The notes below the pieces were generated by a model. That model was not told the DNA's origin and did no database searches. It saw only the letters and a list, made by a program, of their open reading frames with translations. Positions 13,768-25,739 of a DNA stretch of 64,000 nucleotides are shown here, piece by piece. Origin of the DNA: Linum tenue. Taxonomy: Eukaryota; Streptophyta; Magnoliopsida; Malpighiales; Linaceae. Both the position numbers and the translations under genes were made by a program. Within the stretch, counting starts at the first letter, position 1. Each line of letters starts with the position of its first letter. Location: NCBI GenBank assembly GCA_946122785.1, contig CAMGYJ010000007.1, positions 42,619,587 to 42,683,586 on the forward strand. Direction: 5' to 3'.

Positions 13768-14299
13768 TAAATGTGGGTGGAAAGCAAGCAAGAAGATCAA
13801 GTGTTTTGGTGCGGAAGTGTCATTAAATCATGAACATGTATATATATAAACACTGGCTTGATAAGTTGATCGGCGTTCGGTAACGTTGAAAGAGAGAATT
13901 AGCGCGGGAGAAACGAGATTCGATTCAGTGCTTTAAAAAAATGGAACAGCGTGTTTTTTTATTACTTATGAAGAGGAAAGGAAAAGCGCGTATTTTGCAC
14001 ATTTGATACTGGGAATCATTAAAGTCTCTAACTTATTGCAAGAACAGAGCAAAGCGTTTCAAGTTCCTTCTGTACTTGGTCAAAAAAACAATTCGTTTTT
14101 TATCGTGAAAGGAAGGGAAAAGGGAGATCAAAATACAATTCTTACTTTTATAGATGTCAGTTCTTAAATCATCATGTGTTTAGAACAATTCCTAAAACAA
14201 TGTAAATGGATAGGATCACGATAAGAATTTATGGTACATTTTATTACTATATAAACCTCGCAGTGAGTCTAATGTACAATGAGAATAACAAATCTAGCG

Positions 14300-14301
<2 letters not shown>
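13768..14301. other. spacer between AAE15-type gene and RHF2A-type gene
   Basis: Holds the promoter and 5' UTR of the acyl-ACP synthetase (reading leftward). A TATATATATAAA run lies at about 13839-13850, some 75 bases upstream of the ATG. Nothing else recognised. Confidence 0.5.

Positions 14302-14385
<84 letters not shown>
14302..14385. repeat. (TA)n microsatellite, about 84 bp
   Basis: Uninterrupted TA dinucleotides for more than 40 units, about 320 bases beyond the stop codon of the RING-H2 ligase gene. Likely length-variable. Confidence 0.95.
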
Positions 14386-14390
<5 letters not shown>

Positions 14391-14706
14391 CATGTGTAGC
14401 CTGAGGTATGTCTTTCCCAGTCCAAATCCAGAATAGCTTCTTCTTTATTCTGAATCATGAGCTCGCTCTCTATTGATCCATCAACAATTGCACTCAAACC
14501 GATCCATCCATCCGATGTGATCAATCTGCAAAGGAGAATTACATTGAGTGAAGATCATGGACTCCCATTGCTTAATGGCCGGATGATTCGGATGATCCAG
14601 AATGGAATCATATGGTTGTAGGATACTCATATTAGAGTTTAAGAGGGTGAAGTGCATCGCACCTGAGAAACCGCTCGAGTTGAAGCAATTGCAGAACCTT
14701 TAGTAT

Positions 14707-17700
14707 TCAATTCGTACCAGAAGCTGCAGCCGGTGGAGCATGCACATTGGTGGCGGTACTCGTTACTGTTAGAATGCGTTCACTGCCACCAGCTTCTGAT
14801 ATATGTTCATGATCGGTTTCCCGGACTAAATTAGTATCGACCTCTGCGTTTGATGCCGAAGTGCTTGTTATTTCTTCTCTCTCTCTGGAATCCAGAGGCT
14901 CCATCATGCGAGAAACTGTTGCAATTCCGGCATTTACCTCTCTTCTAACATCAGAACTGAGGTCTGCCATTGGAGAGCTGCGAGAAAAAAATCTCTCCTT
15001 CCAACTCCTTGTACTCTTCGTAATTGATTCCTTGTATCTGAAACCAATAACAAAAAAGGAACTGAGTTGACCAAACAAGATTACAACCCTTATGGAAAGG
15101 CAAGAAACAAGGATCGGTAAAAGTTACTTCATTGAAACTGCATTAAGCTTAGATTTTATGGAGTCTGAGATGGATTGGAGTTCGGATGGCCCAGCTCTGT
15201 CTTGACTATTTGGGGAAGACTGACTAGGAGATCTAAAGAGAAGACACAAGTTACGTTTAAAAGGCTAGCAAATAGAAAAATATTGTCTTTGGGACAATGC
15301 CAACGGAATCTTGATAAGAGAAAAGTGGAACGAATCAGTACCCAGTGTTTGATGAAGTTCGGTGTTGGCTGATACCAACACCAGAGCCAGAAGCGGGTGA
15401 ACCGGCATGGCCACTTGTTGATAATGGTGTAACCACTTGGGGAGATGCTTCTCTGCTATTTGGAAGGGGAGATGACTCGCCAGCCCCTCTGACTGGAGAA
15501 GATGGTGTCGCTAGTGTAGCGATTGGACCTGCTTCAACCTCTCCTCTTTGGGTTGGGGAAGCGCCAGTTGGACCAGTGGCTGGCCCATTGTGATGACTAG
15601 AAAACACTACATATTGAGGGCGGCTTTGAGATGATGACCTATTCCGGGAACCTTCTCTACGAGAAACATGACGCCGTCCCATTGCAGCAGCAGCAGCCAG
15701 GTGCTGGATTATTCGCTCTTCGAGTTCAGCTTCATTTATACCAACTGGCAGCTGAATTAGCAAAAGAACCTCAGTTTAGAACACACTGCACATTGGCTCT
15801 GTTTTGAATGTATAAAGAATTTTACTTAAACTGGAACTTTAAGGAGCGGAAACTTTATGCATGCAGGAACAATACAGACATGTTGCAATTCAAAGTCTCC
15901 CAAAGTGGGATGATGAAATATGGCAGAATTCCTTGGTGGATTCAATCTTATATTTCTCTCGCGTTCTACAGCTTCAAGCAGTTCCTGACTGTTAAAGCAA
16001 AATAAAAATCAGCAATTGTCTCCACGTCGACAGCAATCCAAGGATGATACAAACAGGAATGCAGGAGATGAACCTGGTTGGATCCTTCAAGGAAATGGGT
16101 TGCCAGCACATAGGACACTGGGAGCTTCTTTGACACCTGGTTATGGATAAAAGGTTGCAACTTAATATATTACCATCTAAAAGAAAAACAGAGTTCATTT
16201 AATCTTGGCACAACCAATCGAAAGAGCAGCTACCCACACTAAAAATATGAAAACCAACCAAAACATCACATAGTTTAGTAAAACGGTTGCCTACGTGAAC
16301 ATCACCCAAGACATCAAAAGAGATTACTGACCACATTAATTAGGCAAATACCTTTTAGGGAGAAAAGGGTTTTCTTACTTGATCATCACATGGCAAAAAA
16401 TTGCAAGTCTTTAAGCATACAATGACTACTAAACATAACGTACCAGATCTGAGGTCATAGAAGAGGTTAGGTTTACAATAATAGTAATATGGTGAAGGGT
16501 CATTCAAAACTTCGGATGATCTCTACGGACGTATTAGAATACATGCATTCCGTAAATACAATGTTCTTCAGAATACAACATTTTTAAAATGCATGTCTTT
16601 TGAACTTTTATGAGATTTTACGAACATCATTTTGGAAGTTGTTATCTCTCACCCTTTCAATCCCAATGATCTTCTCACTAGTCCGATATTTACCTCTGCT
16701 TTCCTTTTACAAAAAAAATTGTCATTGACCAGGAAAAAAATTGAAGTCACCTCGTAACACCCAAACAAGGTATTCTTAAAATCAACTGAGCTATCAGATC
16801 ATCTTATTTGAAAATACACATTATAACTATCCCGGGTTTACACAGGAGCCTCTAGCTACTCGTAGAAACCTGTATGATTTAGTAGATTCTATAACCAACC
16901 GCATTCCTACCTCATAATATCATCCAAAAGATTTCTAGGGCACCCAACTCTAGGAACTCATACTGCTGCTACAACAAAGTTATATGGGGGTAGTTTAATA
17001 GCAACTGAACACCATCATGAGCTGAACTTTTCACCTCGAGCATCAAATATGGGTTGCACACCATAAAGCTAGCTTCTTTCCTCAATCAGAAGTGTAGTTT
17101 AATTTTGGTGTGATGAAGTATAGTTATCAAGATGCAAAAGCTAGCTTCTTTCCAATCTTGTAAGAGTCATGTTCAATGAGATGTAAGCAAGAGCTAACCA
17201 TAAATGTGAAAGACTTTAGGCCGGTTCATTTTCCAATAGATTTCAACATATGGGTTAGATAGGATAAATATCTGAGACCCATCCATAATATAAATGCATC
17301 AAACAAAGCTGTAGCTTAGCAAATAATCTGACCATTGAAATCTAAATTCATGTGTACTAATCAACGCACCATTCAAGGACGCATTGGAGATGGAACTCAT
17401 GCTTGCAAGTGGTTAACTGCAAAAGAGAAGAAAAAAACCCAAGGAGAGGGGGGGGGAATCAACAAAAGCTTGCTTCAAGTAACAGTAAAACAACAACTTA
17501 ATGCGTATAAGAAGAGAGAACCCCTAGTAGTGCCTACAGACATACAGTTGATGGATCACTGTCACAGAAGTCTTCAAGACATATGCTGCAAGCATCATCA
17601 CAGGCATCCTGAATGCCTCCTTCCACGAAAGCCGCAGCAGATGTTAAATGCGCTTCCGCCTTCTTGCTCTCTTCCATTCCCTACAAAAACCCAACCCCAA

Positions 17701-18195
17701 AAGTTTGGGCCTTGATTCCTTTAACAATGTCCAGAGTATGCAAATAACATTAGACGATCACTTGGACTTCACAAAAAATCATCAAACAATCCAACTCTCC
17801 ATAAGTAAACCCTCACTGGAGTGAAACTCCAACAAGTTCCCATCTCAAGATAAGATTCTAAATGGGAAAGCAAATCAATATCCCTTCTCAAAACAGGGTT
17901 AGACCATCCATAGAAGGCCACTCTCTTCAGTGAATTCCAGAGCTGTTTTCATTCATCCAGGACTAGAAGCAGAGTTGGGAAATGAACTCTAATAAACAAA
18001 TGAGCTTGAAATTCTTGATCTCATTCAAACAAGCCGGCCCAATTCAAACAACTCTCAGACCCTATCCACAACCAGTGAAGCCACAAAACAGAACCAACAA
18101 ATAGCTTAAAAAAGAAGCGAAATAACAGCAGGCGGAGACGACAGTTAAGTGAAGGGAAGAGGGGGTTTAAGGGTACGTTTTGGTTTTACCTCCAT
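14707..18195 (-). CDS. RHF2A: RING-H2 E3 ubiquitin ligase, RHF2A type
   Basis: E3 ubiquitin ligase. In Arabidopsis RHF1A and RHF2A act in gametophyte cell-cycle progression by degrading the CDK inhibitor KRP6 (recalled). Eight coding exons close in phase to 401 residues: 18195-18190, 17680-17546, 17416-17370, 16136-16074, 15988-15880, 15751-15342, 15232-15128, 15037-14707. The first coding exon holds only ATG GAG, giving the family start MEGMEESK. The RING-H2 is complete at residues 33-73, built from exons 2-4: C-x2-C, then C-K-H-E-F-H-L-Q-C and C-P-M-C-W. After it come the conserved SQELLEAVERERNIR helix, a PTLGDFELQHLPVG block, an Ala run (LAAAAAMGRR) and a Ser/Pro-rich tail. Introns are all GT-AG. 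The largest, 16137-17369, holds no gene. Confidence 0.93.
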
Positions 18196-18374
18196 GGATG
18201 TCGGTTCTGGAATCCGATCAAACTATTTACAGATCGAGCTTCCGATTGCAATCCGAATATAAATATGTTCGCAGAGCCGACGCGGGAAGAGGGCGAGACG
18301 AAAAACCCTAGAAATCGGAAGAGATGGTGAAGGGAAAGAGGGGAGCAATTGCTTGAAGAGCTGTGGGTTGGGGG

Positions 18375-18375
18375 G

Positions 18376-18405
<30 letters not shown>
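18375..18405. repeat. (GAA)n tract in the RHF2A 5' leader
   Basis: Ten tandem GAA units, CTT in the transcribed direction, about 180 bases upstream of the ATG. CT-rich leader tracts are common in plant 5' UTRs. Confidence 0.85.
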
Positions 18406-18406
<1 letters not shown>

Positions 18407-18599
18407 CTTTGTTCTTCTTGTATGTGATGGGTCTTTCTGAGTTTCTGTGAATTCTTTGTTTTTTGTTTCTAGTTTGGGTTTGCGTTCCTTTCCGCCCTTT
18501 CGGTGCTCTCTGTGTGTGTGAACTGTGACTGTGTGTCCTGACTCGCGTGAGTGCGCGCGTGTGATTCACTGACCTCTCATTTCATCGTAATATTAATTA

Positions 18600-19222
18600 T
18601 AAATTGCCGAAATTTCTTGTTGGGTCGGCACAGGTCCGGTTCGGTCAGAATGGGTCAGCAATGTGTTATTTTATTTATGTATTTTCCTTTACGAAGAGAT
18701 TGACTAAAAGTAGTTAAAATTTTAATTTGATTTTCTTCAATTTGATCTCTTGTTATTTTTTTTAGTAGTTGGATCATAAAATTGTCAGTAACTTGAAATC
18801 CAAACCAAGTTTTTCTCTTGGCAATGAATTAATTTTCATTTATTCAATTTTCATCTATTAAATATGTAAGAATTAAGATATTTTTGACCGCCTCATTGAA
18901 AAATCTAGTCATTGCACTTGTTTGAGGCCTTAGACACGAACACAACCTTTATCCCATGATTAGCATGAAAGGTTTGGTGTCTCCAATGGAGCAATGTCAT
19001 TACTAAGTTTAATCTTGTAGTAAATCTAGTTGCATCATAGAATTGAATGACTCTTGTTCGAAATCTTAAAATCGAATAGATGAGAAGACATAGAATTTGG
19101 CATGCTTGTAGATGCATTATGTAATAAGGTTTGACTGAATCTTATTGGTTTAATATCAGGATAAAATAGGATTATGGCTTTATTTTTAAATTTTGTACTC
19201 TTTTTCGAAATGATAAAGATGA
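18600..19222. other. AT-rich spacer
   Basis: Upstream of the RHF2A-type gene. I see no coding frame, RNA gene or repeat that I can support. Confidence 0.5.
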
Positions 19223-19230
19223 CTTGAGAG

Positions 19231-19634
19231 TAGTGATGGCAATGGGTCGGGGCGGGGCGGGTACCTCAATACCCATGCCCCGCCCCACGCTAGTACTGGT
19301 CGGGGCAGGTAATACCCGCGCGGGACGGGGCAAGGCGGGTCGACCCACTCTTACATGCTATTTGAGAAAAATACACGCACAAATAAGTAATTGAGTCTAT
19401 TTAGTTGAAAGATCAAATCTAAATAGTTGAATAAAAGTCAAAATAGGAGATATATGAATGGATGGGGTAAAAAATTGACATAGAACGGGGTAAGAATGGG
19501 GCGGGGCGGGGCAGAGCGGGTCGGAAGTTGATACCCATGCCCCGCCCCACGCTAATGCGGGTCGGGTAATACCCGCCCCATCGCGGGTCAGGTCGGGTAT
19601 TACCCGGCGGGGCGGGTTCAAATTGCCATCCCTA
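19231..19634. mobile_element. non-autonomous hAT element, 404 bp
   Basis: Exact 8-bp duplication CTTGAGAG at 19223-19230 and 19635-19642. Inverted ends TAGTGATGGCAAT and ATTGCCATCCCTA. The subterminal regions are very GC-rich (GGGGCGGGGCGGG and CCCGCCCCA runs) around an AT-rich core. Same terminal type as the elements at 27588 and 48625. No transposase. Confidence 0.93.
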
Positions 19635-19642
19635 CTTGAGAG

Positions 19643-21832
19643 AGGGGGGTCTATGGCTCTCTATGAAAAAGCTTAATATTGTTTCTACAAAAAAGCTTAA
19701 AATTGAATATTTTTAGGGGATGTAACTGCATACTTGGTGATTTTTTATACAAATTCGGATTTTCAAGAGCGCTAAATCTAATTAACTGAGAATTAATAAG
19801 GAGTGTTGTGTTTGTAGTCAAAGTAAAGTATTTCGTGTCATGTTTGTCATCTCAAATCGCATGTGTCATATTTATAAAAATGAAGCAAAATGAATCAAAT
19901 TACACATAAAATTTATTAGATCACATCAAATACCGTTTTGAGCACATCCACAAATTAATCCTAAATCAACCATTATTTTTAGCCTATAATATATCACTCT
20001 CGTAACATTCAGTACACCAGCTAGTAATCCTCTGAATAAATTATAAGGAAGTAGTACTAGCAAACCACTTTTTTTTGGTGCAAAAGTATACAACGATTAC
20101 AATTTATGCATCATCTCCATCTTCACTTGGTCGACAATTTCACTCTCTTATAAATAAACACTGAGAGATAATTAAAAGGAACTCAATTAGAAAAACTCGA
20201 TATGTGTAGGATAAAGCATTACATAGTAGGATTATAGTTTCTTTGAACACTTAACACGATCATTGATTTAACTAGCATCCCATTTGGCACTTTGGACCAA
20301 ACAAAGATTTAATTGGCATGAATGAGGTACGACTAGGAGGTGGGTTCTTAATTAAGCTGGATGGATTGAGAATAAAAAAAAGGAGCTTCTTTTGGGTCAA
20401 TTTAGGTTTGTTCGGATCTCATCTCAACCAACCCTAAACCTAATAATTGATGAGAAAGGAAATGGTTCTGTTCTGTTCTGTGAAAGGGAAGACTGAAGAA
20501 GAAGCACTGCTGCCGAGTGACTCCGCCTTTTCTGTTCTGTCCTCCACTCAACTTGCTATTGTTTCTTTTCCTTTCAAGTTTCAAAATATCAAACTTTCTA
20601 AAATCGCAATGGGGTTGGATTCTGAATTTATTGAGAGTCATTTGGTAATTGGTACTAGTTCCTTTATTAACGAAAACATATATTAATTATTTTGCTACCA
20701 GTAATTCAGTGTTTTACTTTCACTTATGTAATGTAAGAATACGTATACTTGTTAACATGTTTGTTGAAATATATTATTCATAGATAATCGTGAATATGAC
20801 AACCCAATCGGGTTTGATTTTGATACTATACTCGATTCTTGTATGGGTATGGCATATGAGTGAAACTAGAACTATTTCGGGTACGATATTGAACCCCTCA
20901 CCCGATTCGTTGCTATCTCTATGCCAGTAAGATGAGTATCAATGGCATCAAACCATGTCTTGTCACCACTCGCGTGGGGTTCCTGTAGACAGAATCTAAA
21001 AACCACCAGTTCATTTTGTACATCTTTCAATAATACGAATTATTGAAATGAACTGATTTTCTATGTAGTATCACTATACTTCACCAAGAGCACTTTAACT
21101 CTTTGAGTTGTCCTTCCTTGAAACAATGTATAAAAGAATAATATTTCTTTTATACGAGGAGAAATCCGTCTTGCGACGGCAAACCCCAACCCCGACAAAT
21201 CCTGACAGCGTTTAATACGAGTTTACATTCCTGCCGGTGGCCACCATAATATTATATGTATTGTTGAGATGTTTTAAGACTTCTGATTGGTGGTGCACTG
21301 AGTCGATGAATGATAAATTGTTGTCACAGGACCGAGATTAATTTCTCTGTCTGGTCACAATTGAATCGGAATTTCAATGCACTGCATTTGCTTCATGTAA
21401 AAATGGAGGACCCAACTTGCGGCAAAATGTGTGATGGTGGGGAAGAGCTGAGCAGGCCAGTTTCTGAAATTGGCAAACGTTTATGGCAATTGGGTTTTGA
21501 CATGCTAATTGCTAACCACCCCAAATCCCCAATGTTAGTTAGGACCAAAACTATAAAGAAAATTGTGTCGAAGAAGTATTTACACAAAGCAAAGCCTAAC
21601 ATCACATAACGCTATTATGTAAGCATAAAATGGAACCATGGAGTAGTCAGTAGTGGCTCTACCTGGGCGTTGGGCCATGTTTGGGCCGGCACAACACATG
21701 CACGTTTCAATCTCGTTGTTATCTCATGTTGTGTATTTGTGTTTGGAACGGTCTGTTAGTTTTAGTGTTATGCAAGTTCATTTTTTTAAAATTTATTTGG
21801 TCAGGTCAGGGGTTAGGCACGGTTTGAATATT
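19643..21832. other. AT-rich spacer
   Basis: No gene recognised. A short degenerate hAT-like patch may lie at about 20795-20930. Small open frames near 20450 and 21310 show no family features. Confidence 0.5.
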
Positions 21833-21837
21833 GGCGT

Positions 21838-22131
21838 TGTCAAGAATCAGTTGATTCCAATAATTCGAGTTATTGGGAGATGTTCAATGATGAATCATAT
21901 ACCATATACTAGCACAACCTCTCAAACGGAAGTCGGCTCGTATGGGCTAGCTTGAATTAGTTTGCACAAATCTATACACCATATGCTTAAGATAACAAAT
22001 GAAGTCATTGGGACTGGAACATAAGACCTCTCAACTACAGAAGGCTCTGATACCACGTCAAAAACTAGTTGGTCTCAATAACTCGAGTTGTTGGGAAAGG
22101 TTCAATAATTGATGAATACCATTTACTAACA
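21838..22131 (-). mobile_element. TRIM-like miniature LTR retrotransposon, 294 bp
   Basis: Two direct repeats of about 77 bp (21838-21914 and 22056-22131) share a core AACTCGAGTTGTTGGG / AATTCGAGTTATTGGG. Immediately inside the right copy the minus strand reads TGGTATCAGAGC (rc of 22044-22055), the tRNA-iMet primer site. Flanks are GGCGT (21833-21837) and GTCGT (22132-22136), a 4-of-5 match for a target duplication. The left LTR starts TG and ends CA. The internal 140 bp codes for nothing. Repeat identity is only moderate, so the insertion is old. Confidence 0.72.
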
Positions 22132-22136
22132 GTCGT

Positions 22137-23456
22137 GCTAACTCGTGTTTGTGTCGTGCTCAAATTCGTGTTTAATGAAAAAGGAAGAAAATAAAAGTAG
22201 GAATGAAAAAATGAGAAAATTGGATGGAGAACGAAAGTATTAATTGAAAATGTTTGAGAAAGGTAATAAATAAGATGAAGAAGAAAATTGGAAGTATAAT
22301 GAAAGTGATTAAACCTTCACGTTCTTTTTATTCTACGTCCATTTTATTTATGATAGTAATTACATATAATATTTTATAATCACTTTTAACAACAATAATT
22401 CATTATTTGTGTAGTTATATTTTGTAATTTTTAACTCATAATGTGTTCATATTTATTTTTTTATAAAAGAAAATATTGTGCCCTCTCGTGCTTATACTCT
22501 ATGGGTTCCAAAAATATTACGCCCTATATAGGCCACTTATATATTGTGTCATGTCTGCATGACCTATAAACTATTCGTGCACGTGCTCATGTCATCCTCT
22601 AACCGTGTCGTGCCATGCTCTGCTAATTCGTGGGCAACCCTGCCTAGTGCCAGTTACAGTAAATGGCCCTAGCGGGTCGAATGGAATAGACATTTGGTTT
22701 TGATGACCACAGCCAGAGTAAGGAAGATGTTAGCATAAGAATGTAAGGAGGACTAGTGACTGCAACTGCTCCTCAGGTGCCCCCTCCATAACCATAAATT
22801 GTCAATGCATTATGTTAAGAATTCCTCATCTACATTTTGAGTCACAAGATTCACTCCTCAAATAACTCCAACGAAATCATTCATAAGATCTGGTTTTTAA
22901 TTAGGTGTAACTTAAGAAATTCGAGGTTAAAATCTGCAGGTTCAAAACCAGTAGTGTTACTACCGGACGAAGTCCTTGTTGGTTGTACAAGAGATTTGAC
23001 ACAAACTACTACCCAAGCCATGCCTATTCACCATCCACACCCTAACACATAGACCACCCATTGTTTCGTCTTCCATTTATCGGCCGATCTGCGTTTTTAC
23101 TTGTGTTACTAACTTTTTTTGTTAATGGCGAAATCAATTACAATTAAAAAGATCGACAAAAACGCCGACGGGAAAAAAGGGAAGGAAAACAAAAAAAAGA
23201 ACAGAGGCAAAGGCGCCCTGTCGCAAACAGAGTGAAAAGGACAAGCAGAGGGCAAAAGTCCACCCCCGAATAAATCCTTCCCAACAAAACCCCCATCAAC
23301 TCTCCATTTATCCTTCAAAGCTCAAGGTTGTAAAGCTTGTTCTATATGTGAAGCTCTTGGCATGAATCGTAGCTTTAAGACCCTCATCCAATCTTCTATA
23401 ATGATCCTTTCCAACTTCGGACATTACTGCATTGATTAGAGGGTGGCAGCTGCAGG
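22137..23456. other. AT-rich spacer
   Basis: Nothing I can assign. An A-rich, purine-rich stretch at 23140-23230 is the only compositional feature. Confidence 0.5.
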
Positions 23457-23648
23457 ATGCACGCTGCCCAGAGCAATGGTGTTCAAGAATTTTCCCTTCA
23501 TGCTTTATGCTGGCGGGCGTGGCTCGAAAGAAATATAAGAATTTTCAGAGATGAGGAGGAAGCAAGCAACGTTGTGTGCTACATCCGTTTTCAAATTATG
23601 TACCATCGTCGCCTATATTTCGCGCGCGTAAACTTTAATACATCATAA
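23457..23648 (+). pseudogene. LINE-type retroelement tail remnant
   Basis: A 63-codon frame contains L-C-W-R-A-W-L-E-R-N-I-R-I-F-R-D-E-E. This W-x2-W-x-E-R-N-x-R-I-F pattern is found at the end of the zf-RVT region of plant LINE polyproteins and in fragments derived from them. No reverse transcriptase lies upstream, so only the tail survives. Assignment rests on a short motif. Confidence 0.5.
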
Positions 23649-23779
23649 ATTAACTTTTATTGAAGCCAAAATTAGAACCCACTATCTCTTATTAATCTAA
23701 ATTCTTGTTTAACACCATCTTAACAGCACAAACCCAGAGCAATAAAACCACCAACCTTAGAAGTTAGAACAACTCCTAG

Positions 23780-24693
23780 GGGTCGTTTGCTTGAGGGTTT
23801 TGGTGATGGATTTGGTGATGGAAATATATCCATCATGGACTTGAACCGAAATCCATCGTTTGCCTTAGGGAATTAGGGAGATGGAATTTGTGGGGCCCAC
23901 CACTTTTGGGGTTCCAAATCCGTGGACCCCACGGACTTGGAAGTTCCACCTCTTGAGGTGGGATTTGGGTGATGGATTAAAATCCATGATGGTAAATTAC
24001 CTTTCTACCCATACTTATTTCTTTAATTACAAATTTGTCCTACTTTAATTCAATGGTCATGCAACGGTAAACTTTTATAATTTCGTATTTTATAAATATG
24101 AGAATTTATCATTTCATTTTGTAATATCGTATTTTATTTAAATATGAATGTATATGTGATTTGTTAGATTCACCTAGAAATACTTTATGCTCATCTTGTA
24201 CATTATTACTTGATTGATTGTCGGATTCCGTATCGGTGAGTTAGCAAGAAGATGATGAGTTGTAGCAATAAAGCGAGCAATTGGCTGCAATTGATACATA
24301 TTATTGCGTACATTATTAGATGAATTGTTTTTTTATGAAGGATTATTAGATGAATTGTTAATTAGTGCCAAATTGTAATACATTTCTATATTTGTAGTTG
24401 AATTATTAATCCACATAGTGGTAAAGAGTTTAAAATTTCTTTCTTTGTTTTGGATTAGTTTTAAATGAAGGATTTGGATTATAATATAGAAATATAATTA
24501 AATAAGGGTAACTAGGTAATTTGTATTTAATATCCACAAATCTAATCAAACAAAGTCCATAATCAAATCCATCAAGCAAACAATAGACTTGTTCAAATCC
24601 ATAATGCCACCAAATCCATCATATATCCATGGTTTTCCAAAACCCAGGTTTTACCAAAACCCTCATTTTTCAAATCCATGAAGCAAACGACCC
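23780..24693. mobile_element. MITE-like TIR element, about 914 bp
   Basis: Left end GGGTCGTTTGCTTGAGGG and the reverse complement of the right end GGGTCGTTTGCTTCATGG match over 13 bases and again further in (GGGTTTTGG). The interior has repeated ATCCATCA/TGATGGAT motifs and no coding frame. The target duplication is unclear (CCTA on both sides at slightly different offsets), so the superfamily is not settled. A related end occurs at about 36672-36717. Confidence 0.7.
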
Positions 24694-25111
24694 GCCTAAT
24701 CCACCCAAACCATTCATTCTTTCATTCATCCTCCTCATTCCTCGACAACAACAGCTCATCTGGCCCACTACACAAAACCCACATGGCCCACACACCTCAG
24801 TTTTGGGCCTCTCATGGTGATAACAAAGCTTGGGCCCATTTAACCAAATTTGTACCCACCAACTCTCTCCCCAAAGTACATATCAGGACAGTCTCCCTAG
24901 ATTCATTCAGTCATCATTCACCTCTGGAAAAAAAAATATTACTAAAAAAAAAAGTACAAACAAATTCCCCATCAAAATTATATTCACCAATCACCAATGT
25001 ACATAAATCTCTCATCTATACACTTACGCTCCATCACCACCGTCCAATCATCAACAAATCTAACCAATCACCACCGTCCGATGGCGGCGCGACGGGGTCG
25101 CCGAACAGATC

Positions 25112-25684
25112 TTACGTGTCCTTTTGCGACGGGCTCCTCCAGAAACCCGTCCCGTGGAAACGGCTCCACATCTCCTTCTCCAAATCCTCCGTCTTCTTCG
25201 CGCCGTCGTCGTCGGCGGCGGCGCCTCCTTCTCGCCCTCGCTCCACCACCTCCCTGACCTCCCTCTCCAACTCCTCCCTCGACCCGCCGCCGCTGCTGCT
25301 CGTCGTCGTCGCCGGCGGCGCCAGCAGCCCGCCGTGCTGGTTCTGCTGCTGCTTCTTCCGCCGCCGCCGCTTCTTCGCCTTCCGGCACAGCCCCGCGGGG
25401 ACCTTGTACACCGCCATCACCACGATGTTCATCAGCGTGCACGGGCAGCAGCAGCAGACCGCCGCGCACTCCGCCGCCGCGCCTCCCGCCACCTCCCCCG
25501 CCCTCTTCGTCTGGATCGCGTTCTTCCTCTCCAGCCTCCTACCCCTAACCCCTCCGCCTCCGCCTCCGCCTCCATTCTTCTCCGCCGCTGCCCCCTCCGT
25601 CGGTTTCGGGTGCGGCTTGTCGGCGAGTAACGGCTGCTTGTTCCGGCTGCCTAGCGACGGAGGGAAAAGGTCCTTCCGCCCCAT
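25112..25684 (-). CDS. uncharacterised plant Cys-rich protein with CCCCPC motif
   Basis: Intronless frame of 190 residues in a local GC-rich island, strongly codon-biased. N-terminus MGRKDLFPPSLG, then a Gly-rich linker. The conserved-looking core at residues about 63-100 has A-E-C-A-A-V-C-C-C-C-P-C, followed by a hydrophobic stretch (L-M-N-I-V-V-M-A-V-Y-K-V-P-A-G-L-C) and a very basic run (R-K-A-K-K-R-R-R-R-K-K). A Glu/Arg helix follows, and the C-terminus has W-x-R-F-H-G-T-G-F-W-R-S-P-S-Q. I recall small Arabidopsis proteins of unknown function with the same CCCCPC core and FWRSPSQ tail. The clustered cysteines next to a hydrophobic segment suggest lipid-modified membrane attachment, which is inference. 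No signal peptide is seen. Overlapping antisense frames are composition shadows. Confidence 0.85.
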   Translation of the reverse strand: MGRKDLFPPSLGSRNKQPLLADKPHPKPTEGAAAEKNGGGGGGGGVRGRRLERKNAIQTKRAGEVAGGAAAECAAVCCCCPCTLMNIVVMAVYKVPAGLCRKAKKRRRRKKQQQNQHGGLLAPPATTTSSSGGGSREELEREVREVVERGREGGAAADDDGAKKTEDLEKEMWSRFHGTGFWRSPSQKDT

Positions 25685-25739
25685 TCGATGGAAAAAGGAA
25701 AAAGGGGGAGAAAATCGAAAAGAATCGGAATCGAATTAA

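Noticed and set aside
20795..20930. Possible small hAT element (ATGACAACCCAATCGGG to CCCGATTCGTTGCTATC)
   Set aside because: The ends are only loosely complementary and no 8-bp duplication is found.
24678..25739. 353-residue plus-strand open frame
   Set aside because: It is antisense to the CCCCPC gene, its residues are Pro/Ser/Arg-rich as expected from reading GC-rich codons backwards, and its first third lies in MITE end and AT-rich sequence. No domain is seen.
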